Source: Eubacterium xylanophilum ATCC 35991 (GTDB taxonomy: Bacteria > Bacillota > Clostridia > Lachnospirales > Lachnospiraceae). Taken from it: a DNA stretch of 64,000 nucleotides. Position 1 is the stretch's first letter; every line of letters starts with the position of its first letter. Of the stretch, positions 53,646-62,361 are shown in pieces. The notes beneath the pieces were generated by a model that saw nothing but the letters and a program-made list of their open reading frames with translations, made no database searches and was not told the DNA's origin. The stretch spans positions 110,743 through 174,742 of the forward strand of contig NZ_KI912472.1 in assembly GCF_000518685.1 (NCBI RefSeq), read 5' to 3'. The position numbers and the translations under genes are program-made.

Positions 53646-55190
53646 TTAATCGCCGTTGGTCTTGTCAAGTTCAAACCAAAACTCTACGCCATTGTCGTAG
53701 TTTTCAACTCCATATTCTTGATTTAGAGCTTCCATAACAGCCTTAACTATGGAGAGTCCTATTCCATTGCCGCCATACTCTCTCGTCCTGGCCTTGTCAA
53801 CTTTATAGAACTTTTCCCATATCTTGCCTATATCTTCTCTCGGTATCTTCTCGCCTGTGTTAAATACACTGACTCTGACCTTTTCTTCACCATCCACGAC
53901 CTTCACTTCGATGACATTCTCACCGGAAACGTGATTTAACGCATTGCTTATATAGTTTGTTATAACATCCGCTATCATGTATTCGTCTGCCCATACATAA
54001 ATCGGATCATTTTTCTCGTATAAGAGCTTAACATTCTTCTGCTTAACTATTATATCCACAGAATTTACCGCTGCACTTACGACTTCTTGTATGTCAAAAT
54101 GTTCCAACTGAATCACGCCATTACCAAACTCCAACTGATTTAATTCAAGAAGGTTCTTCACCATCTTGCTCATTTTCTCCGCCTCATCCATTATAACTTC
54201 ACAGTAAAAATCTCTGCTCTCACTGTCATCGTTGATATTTTCCTTGAGGCCCTCAGCATAGCCCTGGATCAGCGCTATAGGCGTCTTCAGCTCATGGGAT
54301 ACGTTAGCTATAAACTCCTTGCGCATCTCCTCTTGCTCGGAACGTTTTTCAAGGTCTTTTTGAAGCTCGTTATTGGCTGTTTTTAGTTCAGATATGGTTT
54401 CCTCGAGTTTATCCGACAGAGAATTCATACTATGGCCAAGGACTCCTATCTCGTCTTTCCTGTCGTCTGTATATCTTACGTCAAACTCAAGCTTTTCCAT
54501 CTGCCTTGCAATCTTTGCCAGGCGTAGAATCGGCTTTGTATATCCAGCGCTGACAAATACCATAATTGCAATGAACAAAATCGTCACAAAAACTCCCACA
54601 TAAATGATAAACTTGTTGGATATATATGCGCTTTCGTTGATACTTGAATAACTATTTCTGATATAAATCCAGTATTTATCCTGGAGACCGCCCACCAAAT
54701 CGATGTATCTGGAGTCCACGCGCTTATCGTAAACGCGGAACATTTCATATTGGTCATTGCCCTCCAACACTTCATAGTTTTCATCATTCACGGACCCAAT
54801 TTGCTTGAACTGCACATACTTGCGCAAAAGCTCAAGGTTCAAATCCTGCATTCGTCCACTCATACTTGGATAGAGATATGTTACCTCACTTATGTCTCCA
54901 TTGTTGACATTGGCCTTTATCTGCATCACATATAGAGATACACCCGAGTTCTCTCTGATTTTATCCACGCTGTCATAGATGTCAATCTGCTTTTCAGTGT
55001 CATTTTCATCCCAACTGTTTTCTTCAAAAACCTTGCAAACCTGTGAATAAACATTATTCATTTGATGTTTTTTTGAATATTCATAGAAACGAGGAAGTAG
55101 GCAAATGTTCATAACAAGAAAAAGTACAATACTAAGAACTATCATCATTGTACTTATGCAAACCAGCCTTGTTCTCATTGATTTCATCAT
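53646..55190 (-). CDS. Sensor histidine kinase
   Basis: Membrane two-component kinase of 514 residues. A first helix (about 10-30), an extracellular sensor region of about 150 residues, and a second helix (about 195-217) lead to a HAMP linker (AGYTKPILRLAKIARQMEKLEFD, about 218-270). The dimerisation domain carries phospho-acceptor His299 in FIANVSHELKTPIALIQGY. The ATPase domain has N, G1 and G2 motifs (VITNYISNALNHV, VFNTGEKIP, YGGNGIGLSIV). Start ATG at 55190 with GGTGAG upstream, 13 bp after its response regulator. The ligand is unknown. The two genes upstream encode an extracytoplasmic PPIase-like protein and a membrane protein, which suggests an envelope-related signal (inference). Confidence 0.94.
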   Translation of the reverse strand: MMKSMRTRLVCISTMMIVLSIVLFLVMNICLLPRFYEYSKKHQMNNVYSQVCKVFEENSWDENDTEKQIDIYDSVDKIRENSGVSLYVMQIKANVNNGDISEVTYLYPSMSGRMQDLNLELLRKYVQFKQIGSVNDENYEVLEGNDQYEMFRVYDKRVDSRYIDLVGGLQDKYWIYIRNSYSSINESAYISNKFIIYVGVFVTILFIAIMVFVSAGYTKPILRLAKIARQMEKLEFDVRYTDDRKDEIGVLGHSMNSLSDKLEETISELKTANNELQKDLEKRSEQEEMRKEFIANVSHELKTPIALIQGYAEGLKENINDDSESRDFYCEVIMDEAEKMSKMVKNLLELNQLEFGNGVIQLEHFDIQEVVSAAVNSVDIIVKQKNVKLLYEKNDPIYVWADEYMIADVITNYISNALNHVSGENVIEVKVVDGEEKVRVSVFNTGEKIPREDIGKIWEKFYKVDKARTREYGGNGIGLSIVKAVMEALNQEYGVENYDNGVEFWFELDKTNGD

Positions 55191-55203
55191 GTCAAAATCT
55201 CAC

Positions 55204-55875
55204 CTACACTTCAAACTTATAACCCATTCCCCATATGGTCTTGATGTATTTTCCACATTTTTCACCCATTTTGCTTCTCAATTTCTTCACATGGGTGTCA
55301 ATCGTTCTATCTTCCCCCACATAATCATAGGCCCAGACGTGGTTCAATATCTTCTCTCTGGATAACGCTATGTCCTTATTCTCCATAAAATACGCCAAAA
55401 GCTCGAATTCCTTGAAACTGAGTTCTATCGGTTTTCCCTCAACAAACACCTGATGGGCAGATCTGTTGAGCACCAAGTCTCCATATTCCAGCACATCCTC
55501 CGTCGCCGCACTTGATCTCCTAAGTATCGCCTTAACTCTTGCCACCAGAATCTTGGGACTAAACGGCTTTGATATATATTCGTCAACGCCAAGCTTAAAT
55601 CCCAGGAGCTCATCATCCTCTGTTCCGCGGGCTGTTAGCATGATAATCGGCACCTTGGAATAATATCTTATCTCTTTGCAAACTTCCCATCCATCCATCT
55701 TTGGCATCATAACATCGAGAATTACCAAATCAATATTATTCTCTTTCAAAAAAATATCTACTGCCTCCTCACCGTCAGCCGCTTCAAATACGATAAAATC
55801 TTCCTTTACGAGGAAATCCTTTACCAATTTTCTCATTCTCTGTTCATCATCTACAACCAAAATTTTCTGTTCCAT
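55204..55875 (-). CDS. OmpR/PhoB-family response regulator
   Basis: DNA-binding partner of the adjacent histidine kinase, 223 residues. The receiver domain (about 1-120) has DDE at 9-11, phospho-acceptor Asp54 in LVILDVMMPKMDG, LTARG and YISKPFSP. The winged-helix effector (about 128-223) has VFVEGKPIELSFKEFELLAYFMEN and RTIDTHVKKLRSKMGE and ends with the conserved WGMGYKFEV. The start follows AAAGGAG. It lies 15 bp after the unknown membrane protein gene. Confidence 0.96.
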   Translation of the reverse strand: MEQKILVVDDEQRMRKLVKDFLVKEDFIVFEAADGEEAVDIFLKENNIDLVILDVMMPKMDGWEVCKEIRYYSKVPIIMLTARGTEDDELLGFKLGVDEYISKPFSPKILVARVKAILRRSSAATEDVLEYGDLVLNRSAHQVFVEGKPIELSFKEFELLAYFMENKDIALSREKILNHVWAYDYVGEDRTIDTHVKKLRSKMGEKCGKYIKTIWGMGYKFEV

Positions 55876-55890
55876 AGTTTTGCTCCTTTG

Positions 55891-56493
55891 CTATCTCTCT
55901 GCACTTTCGGAAGTCGCAGACTCTCCGTCTGTGTTAATCCCCAATTCCTGTTCCTTGATCTTCACAGCTTCCTCTCTCTCTGTCAACTCAGAATCCCACT
56001 TCTCATACTTATCCACTAATTCGTTCTCCATATTCTCCTTATAATTGGTAAAATACGTAAATACAGAGTACTCTGTCTTATAATCAATTATCACAAATGC
56101 CGCAATAACAACGATTAGCGCAAATACTGCTATTTTCAATTTCTTGTTGAGAATTTTCTGACCGCCATAGAGTTTTTGATACTTTTCTTCTCCGCGCATT
56201 CCCACAAGGGTATCCACATTTTTTGACGGAACATAAACCGGCTTCAAATCCAAGGGACTCGCCGTGCCGGTCTCCACTATGGTGGCGCGAAGCTTGTTCA
56301 TAAAAGAGTATCCAACAACAGTGGAAAAAACCCTTTCATTACAGGCTTTCTTGTAAATCTTATATGCAACTTTCCCGTTGGAAACATCGTACTTCTCCGT
56401 CAGAGTTTTGATAACTTCCGTCTCCTTGACCGCCCTGTCATAGACTATTTTACTGTCAAATTCAAAGCTATCAACTACATAAGGATTTGCCAT
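55891..56493 (-). CDS. Unknown single-pass membrane protein
   Basis: Protein of 200 residues, family not recognised. About 120 polar residues come first (DSFEFDSKIVYDRAVKETEVIKTLTEKYDVSNGKVAYKIYKKACNERVFSTVVGYSFMNKLRATIVE and following). One membrane helix follows (about 121-141, IAVFALIVVIAAFVIIDY), then an extracellular amphipathic/charged tail of about 55 residues predicted to be helical. With no signal peptide, the N-terminal part should be cytoplasmic. It has a GGATG-type ribosome site and lies between the PPIase-like gene and the response regulator with gaps of 21 and 15 bp. It may modulate the two-component system (inference). Confidence 0.7.
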   Translation of the reverse strand: MANPYVVDSFEFDSKIVYDRAVKETEVIKTLTEKYDVSNGKVAYKIYKKACNERVFSTVVGYSFMNKLRATIVETGTASPLDLKPVYVPSKNVDTLVGMRGEEKYQKLYGGQKILNKKLKIAVFALIVVIAAFVIIDYKTEYSVFTYFTNYKENMENELVDKYEKWDSELTEREEAVKIKEQELGINTDGESATSESAER

Positions 56494-56514
56494 ATAACAT
56501 CCTACTCCTTTTTC

Positions 56515-57642
56515 TTACTTCTTCTCTACTGCATACTTTCCAATAACCTTCTTGGCAATGTCGACCAATGTCTCATCCTTGGGTCTAAGGCCCTGGAGTT
56601 CCTTGTACTCTTTAATCAACGCCTCTAAATCTGTCTTCTTGTCTTTCCCCTCGTATCCGAGCGCAGAATTGATGCACTCGACATACTCTTCATCAGTGAC
56701 CGTATAGTTTTCCTTCGCAAGAATAGTCTTTGAAATCAAGATATCCTGTGCAGTCTCCTCGCCAACTTCACCGATACTATTCTCGTCCATTCCAAACTGT
56801 CCCAAAGTCTCTTCAAGGGTCATATCCGATACCTTGGCAAAGTTTTCATACATTGTCCTTGTGCTCTCCACTGCGTCATTCAAAATATTCTTAGGGATCG
56901 ACACAATCTCACATTTTTCCTTATAATCCTCCCAGACCAAATCGCCTTTATTTTCCCTATTATCCTTTAATTGTTCGTCGTGTTCAAAAGAAAAATATTC
57001 CGCCAAAGTGTGATACTTGTTGTCGCTCATCTTCTCCACATCTTTGACACCACACTTTGCTGACACTTCAACAGTATAATCTACAGTTTGTCCTGCAAGA
57101 TCCTCATCATTATAATCTTTTGGGAATTTGCATTTAAACTTTTTCTTCTTTCCAACTGTAGCTCCCACTATACCACTTTCAAATCCGTCTATGTAGTCAC
57201 CTCGTCCAAGCCAGATATAATCATCTTCTGAGGAGGCCTCCTCGATTTCCTGACCATCTTTCTTGGCTTTATATGTGACACAAACCATGTCGCCATTCTC
57301 GACAATCTTGGACTTAGAATCGCCTTCATCAGAGGACCTATCTACAATCTCTGATATGACATCAGATTCTTCGGGCTCCACTTTGACCTTTAATCCCTTA
57401 TAATTTGCAAGCTTAATATTTCCTTTGGTTTGGAAATCACAGAGCTCTCCATCGGCCAACTCCACTTTCTTGGTAACTCTCGCCGTTGTACCATTTACCT
57501 CGGACTCATCGTACTTTTCATTGTCCTTTGCTGTAAAGTATACTCCAACACCAAATCCCACAAGTACCAGTATTACAACCAGCATTATTATAAGTGAATT
57601 GATATTCTCTTTCCTTCTTGAGTTCATCTTTTTCTTGCTCAT
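56515..57642 (-). CDS. Membrane-anchored FKBP / trigger-factor-like peptidyl-prolyl isomerase
   Basis: Extracytoplasmic folding-factor candidate of 375 residues. A basic N-terminus and one helix (about 17-37, IIMLVVILVLVGFGVGVYF) anchor it. An FKBP-like domain follows at about 110-195 (GDMVCVTYKAKKDG, IWLGRGDYIDGFESGIVGATVGKKKKFKCKFPKDY and DLAGQTVDYTVEV). A helical region resembling the trigger-factor C-terminal domain comes at about 210-375 (IPKNILNDAVESTRTMYENFAK, TAQDILISKTILAKENYTVTDEEY). Trigger factor itself is cytoplasmic, so this is an exported variant. The start follows AAGGTG. First gene of a four-gene run ending with the histidine kinase. Confidence 0.8.
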   Translation of the reverse strand: MSKKKMNSRRKENINSLIIMLVVILVLVGFGVGVYFTAKDNEKYDESEVNGTTARVTKKVELADGELCDFQTKGNIKLANYKGLKVKVEPEESDVISEIVDRSSDEGDSKSKIVENGDMVCVTYKAKKDGQEIEEASSEDDYIWLGRGDYIDGFESGIVGATVGKKKKFKCKFPKDYNDEDLAGQTVDYTVEVSAKCGVKDVEKMSDNKYHTLAEYFSFEHDEQLKDNRENKGDLVWEDYKEKCEIVSIPKNILNDAVESTRTMYENFAKVSDMTLEETLGQFGMDENSIGEVGEETAQDILISKTILAKENYTVTDEEYVECINSALGYEGKDKKTDLEALIKEYKELQGLRPKDETLVDIAKKVIGKYAVEKK

Positions 57643-57675
57643 ATTTTCACACCTTATTTATTCCTTTAAAATTTT

Positions 57676-57699
57676 GGCCCCCATCTACGATGAGGGACC
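57676..57699 (-). terminator. Hairpin downstream of the tmRNA gene
   Basis: GGTCCC / GGGGCC outer and CATC / GATG inner stems with a 3-nt loop and one bulge, followed on the minus strand by AAAATTTTAAA. The T run is weak, but the position, about 55 bp past the tmRNA 3' end and before the next gene, fits a terminator. Confidence 0.5.
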
Positions 57700-57752
57700 T
57701 ACGTCACTTGCTTTGCACTGAGAACCCCTCCGAGTCAACTCAGCACACTTAG

Positions 57753-58097
57753 TGGACCAGGCGGGAATCGAACCCGCGTCCAAACTGGGATCCAATGTAC
57801 TTCTACTATCATAGTTCATTATTTGACATTCCCTCTATGCGACGAAAATGAACATTCTTCGCACTTTAGTAGCTTCATGATACGTCCACATACGCAAAGC
57901 TTAATATGTGCCGTTTCCTACATGTTTGATGCCTGGGTCCCGACGTGTAGGTGCATCAGGTCAGACAACTGCCTATGCTTAGGCAGCAGCTAATGTTTTA
58001 TTATCAGCGTTTATATTTAGTTCCATGTTTTTACGTGGTCACGGTCCACGGATAGCTTCTCCACCTTCAGCCAGCCTGTCGAAACCAGTACTAGCCC
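57753..58097 (-). ncRNA. ssrA: tmRNA (ssrA)
   Basis: Transfer-messenger RNA that rescues stalled ribosomes, about 345 nt. The 5' end GGGCTAG (58097-58091) pairs with CTGGTCC near the 3' end (57760-57754), with two G-U pairs. GGTTTCGACAGGC follows the 5' arm, as in all tmRNAs. The T-arm GCGGG-TTCGATT-CCCGC is at about 57761-57777. The tag frame ends ADNKTLAAA-stop (58008-57979); its exact resume codon is inferred, GCT being the usual alanine choice. The 3' end reads A-CTA rather than A-CCA, so CCA would be added after transcription. It lies 51 bp after the ctpA stop, in the same direction. This accounts for the gene-free stretch 57643-58148. Confidence 0.95.
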
Positions 58098-58148
58098 GTA
58101 TGTCTATGAAGGTCAGTCGCAGCGCCTCTGGGACGCCGCCTTTATGCC

Positions 58149-59357
58149 CTACTGTGCCTTGAGAACCTCAAGTCCCTTCTGCAGAACACTATCTTGATCT
58201 TTGGAGTACGCACCTTCACTTTGTTTTTTGTACTCCTCTACTATATCGGGTGTTAAACCCTTTTTATGAATAGTTTCACCATTAGGTAAAAAATATTCCG
58301 ATGTCGTCAACTTAAGTCCGCCACCACAGGAATCCTCAAGACTGATAACAGACTGAACTACGCCCTTGCCATAAGTCTTGGTTCCAACCAGCTTGACTCC
58401 TGCTCTATCTCTGAGAGAGCCTGCAAATATCTCTGAAGCCGATGCAGAATTTCCATTGACGAGCACTACAATAGGTTTATCATACTTTTGCTCATCGTCT
58501 GAAGTATACTCCACATCTTCGCCTCGCTTGCTCTTCTCTGTAATCAGTTTTCCCTTGGGAAGAAGTCTGTTGAGCATATTAATTGCGGAATCCACGATTC
58601 CACCACCATTGTCTCTCAAATCAATGAGCAGCCCCTTGGCGCCCTGCTTTTCCAAATCATCAACTTTCTTCTTAAACTGATCATCTGTCTCATTGTCAAA
58701 TGTTGCAATGCGAATATATCCATATCCATCAATCATCTCACTAGCTACACTTACTACTTTAACTGTATCTGTGACAACCTTGATATCAATGTTTTGAGCC
58801 TTTCCATCTTCTCCTGTTCTCTCCACAGTGATGACGAAAGTCTTATTCTTATTCTTATCATTTTTAATAACATCTGTCAGGTCTTTGATTTTTTTGCTAG
58901 TATAGTCAACCCCATCTAGTTTTAAGATGACATCGCCAACCTGCATTCCGGCTTTTGCCGCCGGACCATTTTCATTAACACTGACAACTTTTATTCTCTC
59001 GTTATCCTTCTGTTGCATAGTTACGCCGATTCCGACATACTGACCATTGATCTGATCTTTCTTATCTTTGTACTCGCTTTTTGAATAATAACAAGAGTAT
59101 TTATCTCCCAAGGCATCAACCATACCACTTGCAGCACCGTCAATCAGCTTCTGCTCGTCGTACTCGCCCTGATAGTATTTCTCTATGCAATCGGAGATAA
59201 TCCTAGTCTTGTTGTGGATGCCTCCCACAACCTTCCCCTCAAAGGGAAAAATTCCAAACATAAGGAGAATAACGTAAACTGCCACACAGAATGTAATTCC
59301 TGTGAATACTCCAATCAAATAATCCTTATATTTCTTCAAAAATGCTTTAAATCTCAT
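58149..59357 (-). CDS. ctpA: C-terminal processing peptidase (S41 family)
   Basis: Membrane-anchored serine protease of 402 residues acting outside the membrane. An N-terminal helix (about 14-34, IGVFTGITFCVAVYVILLMFG) is followed by the S41 N-terminal domain. A PDZ domain comes next (about 108-190, YVGIGVTMQQ, GPAAKAGMQVGDVILKLDG). The protease domain carries the catalytic Ser (about 304) in LVNGNSASASEIFAG and Lys (about 329) in KTYGKGVVQ. LRDNGGGIVDSAINML is also family-specific. The start follows AGGAATT. It is 10 bp after the EnvC-like gene, suggesting it processes envelope or divisome proteins (inference). Confidence 0.95.
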   Translation of the reverse strand: MRFKAFLKKYKDYLIGVFTGITFCVAVYVILLMFGIFPFEGKVVGGIHNKTRIISDCIEKYYQGEYDEQKLIDGAASGMVDALGDKYSCYYSKSEYKDKKDQINGQYVGIGVTMQQKDNERIKVVSVNENGPAAKAGMQVGDVILKLDGVDYTSKKIKDLTDVIKNDKNKNKTFVITVERTGEDGKAQNIDIKVVTDTVKVVSVASEMIDGYGYIRIATFDNETDDQFKKKVDDLEKQGAKGLLIDLRDNGGGIVDSAINMLNRLLPKGKLITEKSKRGEDVEYTSDDEQKYDKPIVVLVNGNSASASEIFAGSLRDRAGVKLVGTKTYGKGVVQSVISLEDSCGGGLKLTTSEYFLPNGETIHKKGLTPDIVEEYKKQSEGAYSKDQDSVLQKGLEVLKAQ

Positions 59358-59367
59358 GACTTAATTC

Positions 59368-60705
59368 CTACTTCTTTGGCGGTTTAATGTAATTTAGCGG
59401 ATCCACATAAGCTCCATTTACAGATATACCAAAGTGGAGATGTGATCCTGTGGAGATACCTGTGCTTCCAACAAGGGCAATAGTCTGCCCTGCCTTAACA
59501 GTATCACCAACTCTGCATTTAAGCTTTGATGCATGCATGTAAACTGTATACATACTATTTCCATGATAAATCATGACATAGTTTCCGGCTGTGGCACTAT
59601 AGGTTGCTGTTACTACCTCTCCATCTCCTGCAGCCTTGATCTTGGCTCCGGTTACAGCTTTCAAATCGATTCCCTTGTGATATGTGCTGGCACCGCGCGT
59701 AGGAGCTGTTCTCGCACCGAACCTAGACGAAATCCTAGTCTTGAAATCAAGTGGCCATCTGAGTCCGTTGGCATTTACCTTAAACGCATCCGGATTAGTA
59801 GCTGCATTTATATTAGCACCTCCGCCTCCACCGCGATTAGATGCTGCAGCTTGGACTTGAAGCTTTCTCTTCTTCTCTGCTTCTCTTTTCTCTATTACTC
59901 TCTGCTTACGAAGAAGTAAGTTGTTAATCTTATCCTCAAGTTTGGCTGTCTTAGTTGTGAAAGTCTTCATTCTTCCACCGCGGCTTGAAATGACTTTGTT
60001 GAGCTGCTTAATCTGAGTTTTCTTGCTCTTCTTAAGTTCCTTTAAAGCCGCCTTTTCTTCCTTAACTTCTCCTTGCAAGGAAGTAATCTGAGTAATCTGA
60101 GTTTCCATGATTACTCTTTTGTTCTCAGCATTATTTCTTGCTGTAGCATACTTCTCAAACATCTTAGAGTCAAACTCTGATATTTTCTTGATATACTCTG
60201 ATCTATTCAACAACTCTGACAAACTATCTGCATTAAATAGTACATCAAAGTAAGTTGCATTGTCATTTTCATACATATACTTGATTCGCTTCTTCATGGC
60301 ATCATACTTCTCTTCTGCCACCTTAGAAGCCAATCTGTACTTTTTCTCAGCTTCTCCAACCTGCTTTCTGGTTTCCTTTACCTGGCTCTTAACCTTGTCA
60401 AGTGTATCACTGATTTTCTCAGTTTTCTTGTCAACTGCAGTAATATACTTGAGGATACCCTTTTTGCTGGTTTTTAATATCTTAATATCTGATTTCAGTT
60501 CATCGATATGCTCTTGCGCAACTTTCTTAATCTTCTCAGCCTTCTTGATAGCCTCATCGAACTCCTTGGTCTCAAAGTCAGCCGCTGTCTTTGTTGGCGC
60601 ATAGAGAACATTACTCTTGGCATATGAGTAATCCCCCACTCCTGCCAGCGTATATGAAGTTAAAATAGAACACAACATAGATGTTGCAACAATTCTCTTA
60701 AACAT
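59368..60705 (-). CDS. EnvC-like murein hydrolase factor (coiled coil + M23/LytM)
   Basis: Exported peptidoglycan hydrolase or hydrolase activator of 445 residues. A signal peptide (about 1-30) is followed by a long coiled coil (about 45-285), with a break around YMYENDNATYFDVLFNADSLSELLNRSEYI that matches EnvC/PcsB-type proteins. A Gly-rich linker (GGGGGAN) leads to an M23 domain (about 315-440). The zinc-site motifs are intact: HKGIDLK, YMHASKL and GSHLHFGI. An active endopeptidase is therefore possible, unlike EnvC proper, whose site is degenerate. It lies 18 bp after ftsX, whose extracellular loop controls such coiled-coil hydrolases. Confidence 0.9.
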   Translation of the reverse strand: MFKRIVATSMLCSILTSYTLAGVGDYSYAKSNVLYAPTKTAADFETKEFDEAIKKAEKIKKVAQEHIDELKSDIKILKTSKKGILKYITAVDKKTEKISDTLDKVKSQVKETRKQVGEAEKKYRLASKVAEEKYDAMKKRIKYMYENDNATYFDVLFNADSLSELLNRSEYIKKISEFDSKMFEKYATARNNAENKRVIMETQITQITSLQGEVKEEKAALKELKKSKKTQIKQLNKVISSRGGRMKTFTTKTAKLEDKINNLLLRKQRVIEKREAEKKRKLQVQAAASNRGGGGGANINAATNPDAFKVNANGLRWPLDFKTRISSRFGARTAPTRGASTYHKGIDLKAVTGAKIKAAGDGEVVTATYSATAGNYVMIYHGNSMYTVYMHASKLKCRVGDTVKAGQTIALVGSTGISTGSHLHFGISVNGAYVDPLNYIKPPKK

Positions 60706-60723
60706 CACTTCTCACTTCCCTTA

Positions 60724-61635
60724 TCAAACACTAATATGTCTTCTAACAGTAATATAGCTTCCCAAAAAACCAATTCCGACACCAATCAAAAAGCAAACTG
60801 GTATCAATATACTAAACACCTCGCCCATACTGAGGAATGACAACCACTTGAGAAGTCCTTCATACTTACTCAAGAGATATGCAGTCACTGCCTTATATGC
60901 AATGAGCAATACTATAACCGGCGCTATTGCACCGATAAATCCGATAACAATTCCCTCAACCATAAATGGTGCTCTGATAAAAAAGTCTGACGCACCCATG
61001 AGTCTCATGATTTCTATTTCCTGCCTTCTCACTTCGATACCGGCTGAAATAGTCGAATTGATGAGGAATATAGATACCAACAGAAGAATCACAATAAGTA
61101 CAACCGATACATAACTAACCATCTTGTTGGCATTTTCAAGTCCCTTAGCAGTATCCTCAGAACGCTTTACAGACCTGACGCCCTCTATGGTTTCGATATA
61201 CTTTGCAACTTCTTCCTGGGTGGCAACATTTTTCAGAGAAACCTGATATGATGCCGAATCCTCTAGCGGATTGTCTCCACTAAAACTATCTAATAGCTCT
61301 TTGTTATCTTTGAAATTCTCTTCTGAAAACTTTTCCCATGCCTCTTCAGCTGAAATAAACTTGACATTGTCAACTTCTTTTCTCAGCTTAATTGCATTTC
61401 CGATAGAATCAATCTGCCCCTTTGAAGCACCTTCCTCAAAGAAAACTGTCAATCCCACTGTCGACTCTATCTCAGAAATCATGTTTTGGAAGTTGCTTGT
61501 TATGAAGTAAAATACTCCGAATAGCAACAAACATGCAGATATCGTTCCCACTGAAGCCAGCGTAAACATCCTATTGCGCTTTAGGCTTTTAATTCCCTGG
61601 TTGAAACAATATGAAAATACACTAATTCCCCTCAT
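60724..61635 (-). CDS. ftsX: Cell-division ABC transporter-like protein FtsX
   Basis: Membrane subunit of the FtsEX complex that relays ATP hydrolysis to peptidoglycan hydrolases outside. In its 303 residues, a first helix (about 24-46, LASVGTISACLLLFGVFYF) precedes an extracellular domain of about 110 residues with AVFFEEG-type VGLTVFFEEGASKGQ. Three C-terminal helices follow, with RQEIEIMRLMGASDFFIRAPFMVEG between them, the FtsX signature. I chose ATG at 61635 because AAGGTGG lies 8 nt upstream and the sequence MRGISVFSYCFNQGIKSLKRNR matches family starts. It overlaps ftsE by 14 nt. Confidence 0.94.
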   Translation of the reverse strand: MRGISVFSYCFNQGIKSLKRNRMFTLASVGTISACLLLFGVFYFITSNFQNMISEIESTVGLTVFFEEGASKGQIDSIGNAIKLRKEVDNVKFISAEEAWEKFSEENFKDNKELLDSFSGDNPLEDSASYQVSLKNVATQEEVAKYIETIEGVRSVKRSEDTAKGLENANKMVSYVSVVLIVILLLVSIFLINSTISAGIEVRRQEIEIMRLMGASDFFIRAPFMVEGIVIGFIGAIAPVIVLLIAYKAVTAYLLSKYEGLLKWLSFLSMGEVFSILIPVCFLIGVGIGFLGSYITVRRHISV

Positions 61636-62335
61636 CGTAATATCCACCTTTTTCTTTGTCATTAACCACAGCTCCGCCATCAAGACGAATAACTCTCTTC
61701 TTCAGCATATCAACCAACTCATCATTGTGAGTTACCACAACTACTGTTGTTCCCATTTTGTTGAGCTGATTGAGCAAAACCATAATGCTCTTCGCTGTCT
61801 GAGGATCAAGGTTACCCGTAGGCTCGTCCGCCAGCAATATAGGTGGCTGATTTACCAATGCCCTGGCAATGGCAACTCTCTGCTGTTCTCCACCTGACAA
61901 CTCATCAGGATATACATCCGCCTTGTCATTGAGTCCAACTATCGTCAACATAGTCGTAACATTTCTGATAATCTCCTTCTTGGTTCTTCCGATTATCCTC
62001 TGCGCAAATGCTACATTCTCAAATACAGTCTTGTCCTTTAGCAATCTAAAGTCCTGGAATACCACTCCAATATTTCTTCTGTACAGTGGAACCTGCTTGC
62101 GCTTCATGTTGTTGACAAGTCTTCCCGCAATGTAAATCTTTCCCTCTGAAGGGTCTAACTCCCTCAACAAAAGCTTGATAAATGTGGACTTTCCCGAACC
62201 ACTCTTACCAACTACAAATACAAATTCTCCTTTTTCAATGCGAAGAGTAACTCTCTTGAGAGCATCAACACCTGTCTGATATTGCTTGCTCACATTATCC
62301 ATCGCAATGATTGGTCGTTTATTATCAACCGCCAT
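61622..62335 (-). CDS. ftsE: Cell-division ATP-binding protein FtsE
   Basis: Cytoplasmic ATPase of FtsEX, 237 residues. Walker A is GKSGSGKST (about 41-49), the Q-loop lies in VVFQDFRLL, the ABC signature LSGGEQQRVAIARAL at about 143-157, Walker B ILLADEPTGNLD at about 163-174, and the H-loop in VVVTHN. VVFQDFRLL with VFENVAFAQRIIG is typical of FtsE. The final 20 residues (GGAVVNDKEKGGYYDEGN) are a short extra tail. Start after AAGAAGG. Coupled to ftsX by overlap. Confidence 0.96.
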   Translation of the reverse strand: MAVDNKRPIIAMDNVSKQYQTGVDALKRVTLRIEKGEFVFVVGKSGSGKSTFIKLLLRELDPSEGKIYIAGRLVNNMKRKQVPLYRRNIGVVFQDFRLLKDKTVFENVAFAQRIIGRTKKEIIRNVTTMLTIVGLNDKADVYPDELSGGEQQRVAIARALVNQPPILLADEPTGNLDPQTAKSIMVLLNQLNKMGTTVVVVTHNDELVDMLKKRVIRLDGGAVVNDKEKGGYYDEGN

Positions 62336-62361
62336 ACAACTACCTTCTTTTCTCTTTTCTT

